Positions 12,536 to 23,830 of a DNA stretch of 64,000 nt are shown piece after piece. The notes beneath the pieces are model-generated. The model saw nothing but the letters and a program-made list of their open reading frames with translations. It made no database searches and was not told the origin of the DNA. A program made the position numbers and the translations under genes. How positions within the stretch are numbered: the stretch's first letter is position 1; each line of letters starts with the position of its first letter. The DNA comes from Inia geoffrensis (Eukaryota > Chordata > Mammalia > Artiodactyla > Iniidae), in contig CM070899.1 of assembly GCA_036417435.1 (NCBI GenBank), forward strand, positions 173,629,494 to 173,693,493, read 5' to 3'.

Positions 12536-12765
12536 TACTAAGGGGGGGAAGCAGGAGGGTAGTGGTGGCATGAATTGGGAGATTGGGATTGACATATATA
12601 TGCACTAATATGTATAAAATAGATAACTAATAAGAACCTGCTGTATAGCACAGGAAACTCCACTATACAGTAAAAACTAACACAACATGGTAAAACAACT
12701 ATATGCCAATAAAAAAATAATAATAAAATAAAAAGCAGTCAGTTGAGGTGACAGAGGAGTTCAAA
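12536..12765 (+). mobile_element. 5'-truncated LINE-1 3' end with a short 3' transduction
   Basis: The sense-strand L1 3' UTR ('ttgggattgacatatata', 'gaacctgctgtatagcacag') ends in an A-rich tail near 12735. About 28 bases of unrelated sequence (12735-12762) follow, then a second A-run that merges into the TSD. The 15 bases aaaaatttcagtgta flank the unit exactly at 12521-12535 and 12766-12780. The extra sequence therefore lies inside the insertion, as expected if the L1 transcript read past its own poly-A signal. Confidence 0.85.
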
Positions 12766-12780
12766 AAAAATTTCAGTGTA

Positions 12781-14637
12781 ATATTCTTCATGATAAATGT
12801 TCACATTAAAGATTTGAAAATTAGTATAAAGCCCAGCAGCACAAATGGTATAGGCTGTTTTCTTCAAGGTATCACAAATCTAGTTAGTATATTTTCTGAA
12901 GCTCTATGTACATTTTTAGAGGAAGTTACATATCCTAATGTTACATCTTATTTTATAATTGATTTGAGGAAGCACTTAAATGATATTTGTATTGAAGTAT
13001 ATATGCACATACATGTATGATGAGATTTGCTTATTAGATATATCACTCCAGCAATAGTGTGGCAACCAGATTAGGATGAGCAATAAAGACTGTTACAGTC
13101 ATCACAGTATAATTTTCAAAAGTTATAACTCTCATGGAAATAGAAAAGAAAGAAATGTCAAAATTATTTAACCAGTAAATTAATGAGTGAATTCACCTTA
13201 AAATGTATCTTAAAATGAATTCAAACAGCATTTGAGGAACCAAAAAACAAAAAAATTTGTTTTGGTTAGAGACAAATTTGGTTAATTTCCTAAAGGACAA
13301 AAAACTAGAGAACTTTTTTGGAACTTTTGGTTTTTGGTGAGGTTTCTTTCGGTCAGAAATTATTTGTATCTCTACTGATCACAAGCCTACAAGTTACTAT
13401 GTAATTTCCTAGAGTCTATCCATTAATAGTAAATAGCAAAGCCAAAAATGATACATGCTCCTAAAAAATCAAATAATCTTTGGGTGGGCTTATTAGTGTC
13501 CCAGTATGATACTGAAAGGACGTACAGTCCTCTTTTGTGTTTTATTCTCAAGTATTGGATAATTTTCCCTAATGCAATAGGCCAGAGAGTAATTGATTGT
13601 TGCCCACTCTGGTGAGAAATGGATTAAAGAGATATTTCAGTTGTAGAAGCAACTGGACATAGAGATTCATAGAATCTGGGATATACTCAAGACAAAGCTT
13701 AGGTTTCTGGCATAAGAAACATAGTAGTCTGTATTTTACTTTTACTAAAAGGGAGAATAGGTAGAATTTATGTGAGTGAGGAACCCATTAATTACACATG
13801 TTTATATTCCAGAGAAATCTCCAGGTTTTCCATAACAGTGACCCCAGAAATCTGGAGGCATTTTGATAACTAGATGGGAGTGGTCTTGGTTACATCATAA
13901 TAGACACATATCCTCCCCAAGAGAATGATGTGAGGAGAGAAGGAGGAGAAAAAACATGAGTAACTATAACAGCGACATTGCTAGAAAATTTACCTTTACT
14001 AGTCCTTACAAATACACTGGTAGGTTACAGTTTACCAAAGACATTTTCCTGAGTATTAAACAGATTAAGAGAGCTAAGACAGAGGCAAAACCACAATTCC
14101 CCTCCTGGCATATTCTACAAAAAACCTTTGTTAATTCCACTACCTTTGTGAAGGTCATGTACATTTGGCTTCTTGCTGACAGACATGCTTTGTTATGTAA
14201 GACGCCAGATGCAATGGGAAGTTGCAAAAATTTTTTAAAAAACATTAAACAATTTGGTAAACGTTGACCTTTAACAATTGACAGAAGCATACACACACTT
14301 ACAAAACAATGTTTTTGTATGGGTTATTTGCCTAACGAAGGCATGCCAAGCTGAAAGGACAGAAAAAATTGACAGGAGGCCTGAAATGAAGGCCACATGT
14401 GTATTAGCCAACACTTAATAGAAAACATAAACATGAGGCAGCCAAATTTTATAGCTATTTTCTTTTATTTTTTATGACTAACCTTTCAGTGAGGCCATCA
14501 AGCAAATATTTTGTGTCCATGTGCCATGTAGCATGACCATTCCAATGTAGTCATAGGCTTCAATCTCATAACAGGAATGGAAGATTAAAAAAACTGTCAG
14601 AAATATTTACAGCTGAATGTAAATAAGACATTATAGA
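12781..14637. other. Unassigned intronic DNA
   Basis: No exon or repeat family is recognised. Overlapping open frames of about 100 codons occur on both strands at 13956-14296, but neither resembles a known protein and neither has flanking gene signals. I treat them as chance. Confidence 0.4.
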
Positions 14638-14651
14638 GACAAGCAATTCTT

Positions 14652-14853
14652 TTTTTTTTTTGCCATATGCGTGCCTCTCACTGCTGTGGCCTCTCCCGTT
14701 GTGGAGCACAGGCTCCGGACACGCAGGCTCAGCGGCCATGGCTCACGGGCCCAGCCGCTCCGCAGTATGTGGGATCTTCCCGGACCGGAACACGAACCCG
14801 TGTCCCCTGCATCGGCAGGCGGACTCTTAACCACTGCGCCACCAGGGAAGCCC
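14652..14853 (-). mobile_element. CHR-type SINE (cetacean), perfect TSD
   Basis: Read on the - strand it starts with 'gggcttccctggtggcgcag', contains the tRNA-like A and B box region ('ggttaagagtccgcctgcc', 'gggttcg'-like) and ends in a poly-A tail (T at 14650-14661). The 14 bases gacaagcaattctt occur exactly at 14638-14651 and 14854-14867. The roughly 200-base length, perfect TSD and pure tail indicate a young copy. Confidence 0.93.
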
Positions 14854-14867
14854 GACAAGCAATTCTT

Positions 14868-17160
14868 GTAATCCTCCAGTTACTAGAGAAATCCAGTTTT
14901 ACAATAGAGTATTCTGTATTTTTGACCACTGTGCTTAGCATTGTTCTGGACAAACAGACCTAAGTTAATGTTTGTTGCAGGGATGATAGAATGAGTTCAA
15001 TAGCATAAAGTTACTCTTAGCTGGTTCCTCTTCTTACTAAGTTCAGTGAACGTGGGAATATTGTCACATTTTAAAGTTAAAACTTCTTTTGCCAGATAAA
15101 TGTGTATAAATGTAAAAATACAGTGTATCTTAAAATGGAAAGTAAAGAAAAATGGGCACAAAATAAAGCTAAGGGCATTGGGTATAAAGATGTAAAGATA
15201 AGCATTCTGCTATAGGTGCAAAAGCAAGAACTGATTAATGTGCTAAGATCTCAAAGACACCATACAGAGTGAGACACAGAAGAAAAAAACATGACACATA
15301 AGTAATATCTGGTTAGTTCCTTTATTTCTGAATTTTTGTTAGGGATCATTGTGCTTAGTAGAAGTAGTTATTTCTAATTCTTGTCAGCTAATCTTACTGG
15401 GAAGTGGATAGAGGAGCTAAGAAGCCTTGGATGCATTGGTATATGTAGACAAGCCAATGTGGATTGTATGGACCAGATATTTTTACACATAATTCTTTTG
15501 AAAAGTAATATTCAAGTTTATGTTAATGATGGTGGTATTGAAATAGGATGGAGAGACAAGAAGCATGATACATTTTTTTTCCTCACCAAGGGAAGTCTTT
15601 ACTTTTGAAGAATCCTTTGTTTAAGTGGTATTTAGTGGTAACTAAATGTTAGTGTCCATTGGCATCTCTTTTAATTATATGTAAAAATTCTACTGATCTA
15701 AGGCTTAACATGTTTAACACGCATCCAACATGTTCCTTAACACATTTTATGTCCTAAAGAGAGACATATTGGTAGATCAATTCAGTGTTATGTAAAGGAA
15801 GAAGAAATATGATATTCATAGTTTCAATTAAGATAACAGCACACTAAAGATTTCCACAGTTGATAGTATGGATGTGATTCAATAATAATGGTGTAGAGCA
15901 TCTTGAGCAAAGTTATTTTTTGTTTGTTTTAAAATGATTTCCAATGTATTTATATAATAGTTTGACAGGGCATCTTCAAGATGTTGAAATCAAACAATAG
16001 TGATATTCAATCTATTATTCATTATGCATACTAGGATACCAAGCCAATTTAGATAGGCATCTATTGCTAGATCCATACAAATTTATAGCATCTTTAGTCA
16101 AAGTGGCTACTATCTGGAGACCATAGCGTTAACGGCAAATAAGGTCCATTTTAATCATATTTTCTAGAGGAACAAAGAGAGCATATTGTACCTCAAGCAG
16201 AATGTAACTGAACTCTTACACTCAATAACAAAAAGAATATATAATATAATCAATGAAATATTCATTGACAAGTACCTATACAAACACTTCTGTGCTTGAC
16301 TTTGATATAAAGGAAATAACTTTATGCACTGGTCTTCAAGGGACTTGCAGAAACGTTGGAAAGACAAGTCCTAATATGAAAATAAGTAGAGAAGAATTAG
16401 CTACAAAATGGTATAGCACTATTACTATGTTTTACATTAGTAGGTCTTAAAAAATTATAAAGGAAGACTTCTTCAGTTGCTCTTGCCATGGGCCCTATAA
16501 TATGAATAGTGGCCAGGGGGGCAGGAATAGGAATCTGCATGAGCATTGGAAACTGGGTACAGGCAGCATGTCCAGATCAGACTTACTGAGGAATTTCTTC
16601 TCAGTGTACTTCAGAGAGGAACATCTGGAGAAAAGGATAGCTCATCCCATGCTCTACACATGTGAACAAAAACACCTTCTATAGGACATCAGTGGAAGAG
16701 ACTCCAGAAGAAGCCAGGTGGCAGCTGCTAATTCCCATAAGCAGTTGACAGAATGGAGGAGGCAATGGGGGTATTTAAAGGACACTTGGGGATGGAGACA
16801 CAAGAGGCTGTGCACTTCTGCTCGTAATTAATTTGGATAATTGTGCCAGGTCAAAATATAGGGCCGCCAATAATCTCTGTTACCATGTCAAACATAGGGG
16901 GTGGCAGGAGACCCAAGCAACAAACAAAACAAAAATCCTCTAGCACAGGCATGAAGCTCTCAGCTAGAAAACCTCAAAAATAGTGCTTTTTCCTGCTCAC
17001 CTGCTGATACTTAGTCACCACCTAAGGTTGCTTGATCATTCATTAAAAATCAAGCAGGGACCCATGAAATTTCCAACAGAATCTATCACAGCACCCAATA
17101 CTGAGCATCCTTATACTTCCCTCAATAAGAATTATAAGACGGCCAAAAAACGACCAGCTT
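14868..17160. other. Unassigned intronic DNA
   Basis: I see no convincing exon, tRNA, or named repeat. Short open frames (75 codons at 15381, 60-67 codons near 16160-16680) lack similarity that I recognise and lack splice context. Confidence 0.4.
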
Positions 17161-17164
17161 TTTA

Positions 17165-17310
17165 CTATGTGCCTATCTCTGAGATGAGCATTCTCTCATT
17201 TGATCTTGGTGTAAACTCCATGAGGTAGGTAATGTTAAGTAATCTTGGAGAGATGAATTAAATCTCCCAAGGGTACACACTGTAAGGATGTGTGAAAAAG
17301 AGTCCACCAC
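17165..17310 (-). repeat. MIR remnant
   Basis: The order 'ctcatttgatcttggtgtaa', 'ccatgaggtaggtaatgtt', 'ctcccaagggtacacac' follows the reverse-complement MIR core (lower-case memory of the 'cctcacaac...gaggtaggta...caaggtcacac' pattern). It is diverged. Confidence 0.55.
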
Positions 17311-17473
17311 TCAGAATAATTACATAGCACTAAGGAATCAAAAGAGTGGACCCTGGCAGCCCCCTATCCATAACCCCTTATCCTTAGGACGTCAGAGTAT
17401 GAAACCCGGCTTCCAAATGCCAGAACTTGCATTGCTTTGCTTGTGAGCATCTTCTGACCACAGAAACCAAGTA

Positions 17474-17591
17474 TTGGATTGGCCAGAAAGTTCATTCGAT
17501 TAGTGAATATGTTCAATAAAGTTCTTTGTGAAAATGAAAAATGTGTCTTTTATATTTACTTAAAACCGAACGAATTTATTGGCTGACCCAA
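17474..17591 (+). mobile_element. Mariner-family DNA transposon remnant, internally deleted
   Basis: The left end ttggattggccagaaagttc and right end ttattggctgacccaa are imperfect inverted repeats, about 19 of 25 bases matching. The element lies between TA dinucleotides at 17472-17473 and 17592-17593, the mariner target. The interior keeps a short piece with 'gttcaataaagttctttgtg', which resembles the 3' end of a mariner transposase transcript. At 118 bases it lacks the coding region, so it is non-autonomous. Confidence 0.85.
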
Positions 17592-17593
17592 TA

Positions 17594-18020
17594 GATCAGG
17601 TAAGTAATGCCAGGAAATCAATGCCTGGCTGCCCAGCAGGCTGAGCCCATTAGTGATGTGAGCAGGTGTATAAATATCCTGCTTTCTTGCCTGCATATGG
17701 TGTAGGAGGGCAAATATCTAAAACATGCTCTAAACTTGCCCCCATATTCTTGAGTGGAAGTAATCTCTTATCCATAGTCACAAATAGCTTGATTATCCAT
17801 CTTAATTGCCTGCCTATCTTTCCTTTTTATTCCTCTACTCACTTAGTAGTGTTTTCTTTACCTTTCAAATAATTATCTCAATTAAACTACTCCAGTGCAA
17901 ATCCTTGTCTCGAGTCATCTTCTGGAAGAACACAAACAAACACATTGTTTTATAACAAAATTTTTGAGAGAAACAATGATTTTGTAAAAGTTCTGATTTA
18001 AGTTCTTAGCAAAATTTGGG
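17594..18020 (+). other. Possible LTR-like remnant, unassigned
   Basis: A TATA-like 'gtataaatatcc' at about 17670 and 'caattaaactactcc' near 17880, followed by 'cttgtctcgagtcatcttct', recall the layout of an old LTR, with promoter, polyadenylation and U5 end. I cannot name a family or find flanking duplications, so this is a weak call. Confidence 0.25.
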
Positions 18021-18039
18021 GGAGCGTTTAATCAATTAA

Positions 18040-19975
18040 ACCATTTGATGAAGGGGCTATCCTTTTCCCATTGTGTATTCCTGGCATTCACATTGAAGAT
18101 CAGTTGAACACATATGCCTGAGTTATATCTGGGCTCTCCATTGTGTTCCTTTTGTCTATATGTTTGTCTTTATGCCAGTACCATGCTGTTTTTATTACTG
18201 GAACTTTGCAATGTATTTTGAAATCAGAAAACATGTAGCCATCAACTTTGCTTCTCTTTATCAACATTCACTCAGCTATTCGGAGGCTTTTGTGGTTCCA
18301 TTTGAATTTTAGGACTGATTTTATTGTGACAAATGACATTGGGATTTTGATAAGTATTTCACTGAATCTGTAGGTTGCTTTTTGTGGTAATTTTAACAAT
18401 CTTAATTCTTCCAATCCATGAACAAGGGATATCTTTCCATTTATTTATATCTTTTAAAATTTCCTTCATGAATGTTTTATAATTCAGTGTACAAGTCTAT
18501 CACTTCCTTGGTTAAGTTTATTTCTAAGTATTTAATTCTTTTTGATGTTATTGTAAATGAGATTATTTCTTAATTTCCTTTTCAGGTAGTTTGTTGTTAG
18601 AGTATAAAAGCACAACTAAATTTTTTTTTACTTTGTGTCCTGCTAATTGACTGAATTTGTTTGTTAATTCTAACAGTTTTTAATGGAGTCTTTAAGGTTT
18701 TCTAAACATGAGATCATACCATCTGATAACAGAGATGTACTATGTTGGATAGAAAGCAGGCTTCCTCTCCTTGTTCCTGATTTAAAGGAAAAGCTTTCAG
18801 TTTTTCACCATTGAGTATGATATTAGCTGGGGGCTTGTCATATATGCCCTATATTATGTTGAAGTATCTTTCTTCTATATCTAACTTGTTGAGAGTTTTT
18901 ATTATGAATGGATTTTGAATTTTTTCAAATGATTTTTTTCCTCTGAGATGATTATGTGATTTTTATCTTCTATTTTATTAATGCAGGATATCATATTAAT
19001 TTATTTGCATGATTTAAACCATCAGTTGCATTGCAGGGATAAACTCCACTTGTTCATTGTGTGTGATCCTTTTAATGTGCTCCTGAATTTGATATAATAG
19101 TATTTTTGTTGAGGATTTTTGCATATATATTTATCAAGCATGTTGACCTGTAGTTTTATTCTTTTAGTGTCTTTGTCTGGTTTTGGTATCAGGGTAATGC
19201 TGGCCTTAAAATTAGTTTGGAAATGTTTCTCCTATTCAACTTTTGGGAAGAGTTTGAGAGGGATTGTTGATACTTTTTCTTTTAAGTATTTAGTAGAATT
19301 CACCAGTGAAGTGATCTGGTTCTTAGCTCTTGTTTGTTGGGAGGTTTTCAACTGAATCCTTACCAGTAATTGCTCTGTTCAGATTTTCTATTTCCTCATC
19401 ATTTAGTCTTGGTAGGTTGTGTGTTTCTAGGAGTTTATTAACTTCTAATTATTTTGGTTGGTGTATAATTGTTCATAGCAGTTCCTTATGATCCTTTGTA
19501 TTTCTGTGACATTTGTTATAATGTCTTCTCTTTTCATTTCAGATTTTGTCTTCTTTCTCTTTTCTTTGTTAGACTAAGACTTTGTCAACTTTGCTTATCT
19601 TTAAAAAAAAACTCTTAGTTTCTTTGATCCTTTCTATTTTCTTTCTAGTCTCAATTTCATTTATTTCTACTCTAATACCTCTGCTTATTTTGGGGCTCAA
19701 TTTGTTCTTCTTTTTCTCGTTCCTTGAAGCGTAAAGTTAGGTTGCTTGAATTATTTGGTCTTTCTAATGTAGCCATTTATCACTCTAAATTCCCTCTTGG
19801 TACTACTTTTGCTGTAGTTCAAATTTTGTTATGTTATGTTTTCATTTTTCTTGAGACATTTCCTAGTTTCGTTTTTTATTTCTTCTTTGACCCATTGGTT
19901 GTTCAAGAATATGTTAAATTCCACATATCTGTGAATTTTCTGGTTTTCCTTCTTTTTGTTCCTTCACCTGGATAA
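18040..19975 (-). mobile_element. Old LINE-1 ORF2 fragment
   Basis: L1 ORF2 is recognisable from the C-terminal third to the endonuclease/RT linker on the - strand: 'ttgtgtattcctggcattca', 'tatgatattagctggggg', 'ctttgtctggttttggtat', 'ccattggttgttcaagaa'. Numerous stops and indels break the frame. The first roughly 750 bases of ORF2 are missing: the sequence jumps at about 19975 to ORF1-like material. Confidence 0.8.
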
Positions 19976-21265
19976 TTTTAAATGATTTCTCTCTGAGTTT
20001 GCTGATTCTCCTGCTTGATCAAGTCTACTGCTGAAGCTCTCTATTGAATTTTTCAGTACATTATTATATTCTTCAGCTCCAGAATTTCTGTTTGGTTCCT
20101 TTGAAGAAATGTTCACCTCTCCCAGTCTTATAGTCTAGTTTCAACAGGAAAAGACCTTCAACAGTGAGCCCAGCTAGAGAGTCTAGGAGCTTCTCACAAT
20201 TTTTCTATGGATTGTGTTTTCTGGACTTGTGAGTATAAATTCCTAAACAGAAAGATGTACTGGTTTCTTTTTTCACAAGATACCATAATCTCTTGCACCT
20301 TCTCATGTCTTACTGCTGTAGTGTGGGATCTCTCTCCTCACTTGTGGAGAACCTTGAGTTCTGCACCTTCTCCCTATGTTTCAAGGCTGTGCTGGGCATG
20401 CTAAGCTACCAGTCCCTTTTCCTTTGCTTTTATTTGCCCCCACCAACCACGCTGGTTCCATCAGCATTTCAGGTGAGGTGAGATAGAAACCAGTCCCTTG
20501 TGCTGTGCATTGAAAGGATGGGGTGTTGGAAGCATACTCCACTCCTTTCCCTTCTGCCTGGGGATAAGCCTAAGGTTGTGTATCTTTTCCCAGTCTTGCA
20601 GAGCCATGGGGGATACAGTAAGATTCCCAGCCCTTTACTTTATTTTAGCTGCTCCAACACATCCAAACTATGCCAGTTTCCTCAGCACTCCAGGTGAGGC
20701 AAGACAGAAACTCGTCCCTAGGTCAGTGCACTGAAAGGGCAGGATGTTGGAGATAAGCTCCACTCTTTCCCTACGTCCATAAGCCACAAGGTATGCACCT
20801 TCTCCCAATCTAACAGTCATGCTGGCAGCGGTAAGCTGCCAGCACCATTTATTTGTTCTTAGCAGCCTCCAGACATCAAAACTGTGCCAGTTTTATCAAT
20901 GCTATGTGTGAAGTGAGATAGAAACCTGTCCCTCAGGCAGTGCAGGGAAAGGCTAGAACATTGGATGCACACTCCACTCTTTCTTTCCCCCAAGAAGGAA
21001 ATTGAAGGCTAATGCAATCTCTCTTGGTACTGAGCTGTGCCAGTTGTGGGGAGGGGCTGATGCAGGTAAAGTGAAATTGCTCTGCTATCCATTGCAACAT
21101 GTCTGTTGTCAGTTTTGTGCTTGCCTGGAGTACTGTAACTACTTACCTGGCTTCTGGAATTCTCATAAAGGTATTTTGGTTCGTATGTCGTTATCAAATT
21201 GGTGTTTCTGTGGGTGAGAAGGGCTAGGACTTCCTATTCTGCCATCTTGCTGATGCCACTCTCAA
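19976..21265 (-). mobile_element. Old LINE-1 ORF1 piece and 5' UTR
   Basis: On the - strand, 19985-20105 translates into an ORF1 coiled-coil-like stretch ('...ELK..' then 'SSRLDQAGES'-type residues, frames broken). The sequence from about 20110 to 21265 behaves as an L1 5' UTR: GC-richer, tandemly repeated, and ending at 'gccatcttgctgatgcc' near 21240-21257, equivalent to an L1 5' tip. It probably belongs to the same element as 18040-19975, with an internal deletion. Confidence 0.65.
20290..21060 (-). repeat. Tandem 5'-UTR monomers of about 217 bp
   Basis: A shared segment beginning aggtgaggtgagatagaaac recurs at about 20471, 20691 and 20905, spaced 220 and 214 bases apart. Each copy is followed by a 'ccctc/tt...gtgca..gaaagg..' block and 'actccactc-tttcc'. 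Each is preceded by a 'gccag-ttt-atca' block. About three and a half copies are present. Tandem monomers are a known feature of some L1 5' UTRs. Confidence 0.75.
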
Positions 21266-21274
21266 GGCCAGACT

Positions 21275-22726
21275 CTTTAATTGAAAGAAACAATGAGATA
21301 CTCAATAAAGTTATATTTTCAATGTCCATCATGCAATCAAAACTTACTAGATATGATTTAAAAAAAGCCAAAAAAGGAACAATAGCAAGAAAAATTAATC
21401 AATAGAAACAGACTCAAAAAAGACAGAGATAATAGAATTACTAGTAGAGAAGGAAATGAAGACATTAGTTATAAATATAATCAAAATTTTAAAGAAAAAC
21501 ATGAACATAATGAGGAAAAATGGAAGATACATAGAAAAAAATAAAGGGAATTTATAGAGATGAAAAGAATACTAAATAAAAATTCAGTAGGTAGGATTAA
21601 CAGAAGGTTAGATGCAACAGAAAAAAAGATCAGTGAACTTGAAGACAGAGCAATAGGAATAATCCAAATTGAAGCAGAGAAAGAGAAAAATGTTGAAAAT
21701 AAATAAACAGAGCTTTAGTGACCTGCAATACATTATTAACTGAATCAAAATACAGGTAGTTTGAACCCTAGAATGAAGCAGAGGGTAGGAAATAATTTGA
21801 AAAAAAATGTCTGTAACATCCACATATTTGGTGAATTCTGTATACCCACTGATTCAAGAATCTTGGTGGATACCAAGTAGCTCACATAAAAAGAAAGCCA
21901 GTAAGACATAAGTAAAAAAAATGCTGAAACAATATCAAGAAAGGATTGTAAAAGCCATCAAAATGAAACTGAAACTTTTTTAAAAGCTGAGAGAATTCTT
22001 CACACATCCTAGACACACTACAGAATTTATGGGATTTCCACAAGTGGAAGGAAATATCATCTAGATATCTTCAGATCTAAACAAGAAATAAAGAACACCA
22101 GAAATACTAAATATGTGTATAAATATTGCATATTTTTCCTCATTAAAAAGACTTTAAGATATAATTGACTGTTTAAGAGAATGATATCTACAATGAATTG
22201 TGGGATTTAACAAAAACAACAATAAAGTAGTAAAATATGTGGAACACAAGCACAAGGGAGGGCGTGGATAATAAAGCATACTTTTGTAAGATTCTTATAT
22301 TTGAACAGAGATAATATTAGTTGAGAGTAAACTATTATTATAAGTTAAAGGTACATAATTTTAAACCAAAATAAAAAATATAGTAAAGTAATAAGTCAAT
22401 AGAGATGATAAAGTGAATTATTAAAAATTACTCAAAAACTTAAAAACGAGGAAGAAAAGGAAATGAAGGACATAATGCAAGAAAGAAAATACAAAATAAT
22501 GCTTGTGTAATAAAAAAAATACAGAATAGAAGCTAAGGAAAGTGTGAGAAAGACAGGCAAGAAAGATTCCATGGGGCAAATAGAAAACAATTAATAATAA
22601 GGGAGATTTAAGTACAATCGTCAATTATTTTAAATACCCTAAACAATCAAAAAGCAGTCATTGGGTTAAAAAGCAAGATCCAACTACATGCTGCTACAAG
22701 AAACTCACTTTTAAAACAAAGAAACA
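21275..22726 (+). mobile_element. Old LINE-1 (HAL1/L1M-like) ORF1 region, sense strand
   Basis: The strand is A-rich and keeps ORF1 phrases: 'agacagagataatagaatta', 'gatgaaaagaatactaaa', 'ggttagatgcaacagaaaa', 'gatcagtgaacttgaagaca'. After about 21720 it continues as the interior of an old L1 ('ggattgtaaaagccatcaa', 'gaattgtgggatttaaca'). Frames are broken. It starts directly next to the 5' tip of the antisense L1, so the two lie head to head. Confidence 0.7.
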
Positions 22727-23060
22727 GGGCTTCCTTGGCGGCGCAGTGGTTAAGAATCCGCCTGTCACTGCAGGGGACACGGGTTCGAGCCCTGGTCTGG
22801 GAAGATCCTACATGCAGCGGAGCAACTAAGCCCATGCACCACAACTACTGAGCCTGTGCTCTAGAGCCCATGAACCACAACTACTGAGCCTGCCTGCACC
22901 CAGAGCCTGTGCTCTGCAATAAGAGAAGCCACCGCAATGAGAAGCCTGCACACCGCAACAAAGAGTAGCCCCCGCTCACCGCAACTAGAGAAAACCTGCA
23001 CGCAGCAATGAAGACCCAACTCAGCCCAAAATAAAAATAATTAAGCAAATAATTTTTTTT
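22727..23060 (+). mobile_element. Long CHR-2-type SINE
   Basis: It begins gggcttccttggcggcgcag and carries the tRNA-derived part ('gttaagaatccgcctgtc', 'gggttcgagccctgg'). The long tRNA-unrelated part follows with repeated 'gcaac..' phrases ('cacaactactgagcctg' twice, 'gagaagccaccgcaatgag'). It ends in an A-rich tail. At about 330 bases it is the full-length form. It splits the sense-strand L1. I did not find a clean TSD. Confidence 0.9.
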
Positions 23061-23435
23061 AAAAGGTAAAAAATATTTAAATTTCAAAAAGGGATAGAAA
23101 AGGATATAGCATGAAAATAATAAGAAAGCTGGAGTGGCTATAATAATTTCACACAAAATATATTTCCAAACAAGAAATATTACCAGCTGTAAAAAGGGAA
23201 GTTGTATAACCACAAAAGGATCAGCTAATAATAAAAGGATACATTCCTAAAAGAGTATGCACTCAACAGCAAAATTTCAAAATACATGGAAAACTGGGAG
23301 AACTGAAAGGAGAAATGGAAAAATTACAATTGTACTAGGAAATTTTAGTATTCTGTTCTCAGTAATTGAAAGAACAGAAGATATAAATCAGTAAAGACAT
23401 TGAAGACTTATAAAACATTATCAACCATTTTGTCA
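23061..23435 (+). mobile_element. Old LINE-1 fragment (continuation)
   Basis: 'gaaagctggagtggctataa' followed by 'ttcacacaaaatatatttcc' corresponds to the L1 endonuclease-domain region that reads GVAI..S. in intact copies. 'gaactgaaaggagaaatgg' follows in the expected order. This continues the sense L1 interrupted by the SINE. Confidence 0.65.
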
Positions 23436-23439
23436 TAAT

Positions 23440-23830
23440 TCACAGTTATGGGACCCTTCACCCAGTGTGTGGCTGGAAGAATTGTAATGGTGCCCTTCCG
23501 TCCCGACCAAGATTCCTGTTCCACGTTTGTTCAGTCAAACACTAATCCAGGTGTTTTACCTGTGTGATCAAAGTCTCTAGTCAGTTTATCCCTCCGAGCT
23601 TGACTCAAGTGAGCCCTTTATGGACTCTGCCAATAACCTGAATGACCTTCCAAGAATATTTTTCCCGAAGTCTTCAGATAAGAGCCCAGCCCAACCAACA
23701 CCTTGACTTTACCCTTGTGAGACCTTAAGCAAAGAACCCAGTATGGCCTGTCCAGACTTCTAACAACCAGAACTTTGAGCTAAATGTGTGTTGTGTAAGC
23801 TGTCAAATTTGTGGAAATCTGTAAGGTGAG
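23440..23830 (+). mobile_element. MLT1-like LTR (MaLR) remnant
   Basis: The 3' part 'tgtccagacttctaacaacc' then 'aaatgtgtgttgtgtaagct' and 'aatttgtgg' matches the conserved end of MaLR LTRs in sense orientation. The 5' limit is approximate. No internal MaLR sequence adjoins it. Confidence 0.55.

Noticed and set aside
13956..14296. Overlapping 103-codon (+) and 96-codon (-) open frames
   Set aside because: No recognisable protein family, no splice or promoter context, and frames on both strands. Chance is the simplest explanation.
14652..14853. Functional tRNA gene
   Set aside because: The tRNA-like A/B box region belongs to a tRNA-derived SINE. It has a SINE tail and TSD and no intact cloverleaf that I can draw.
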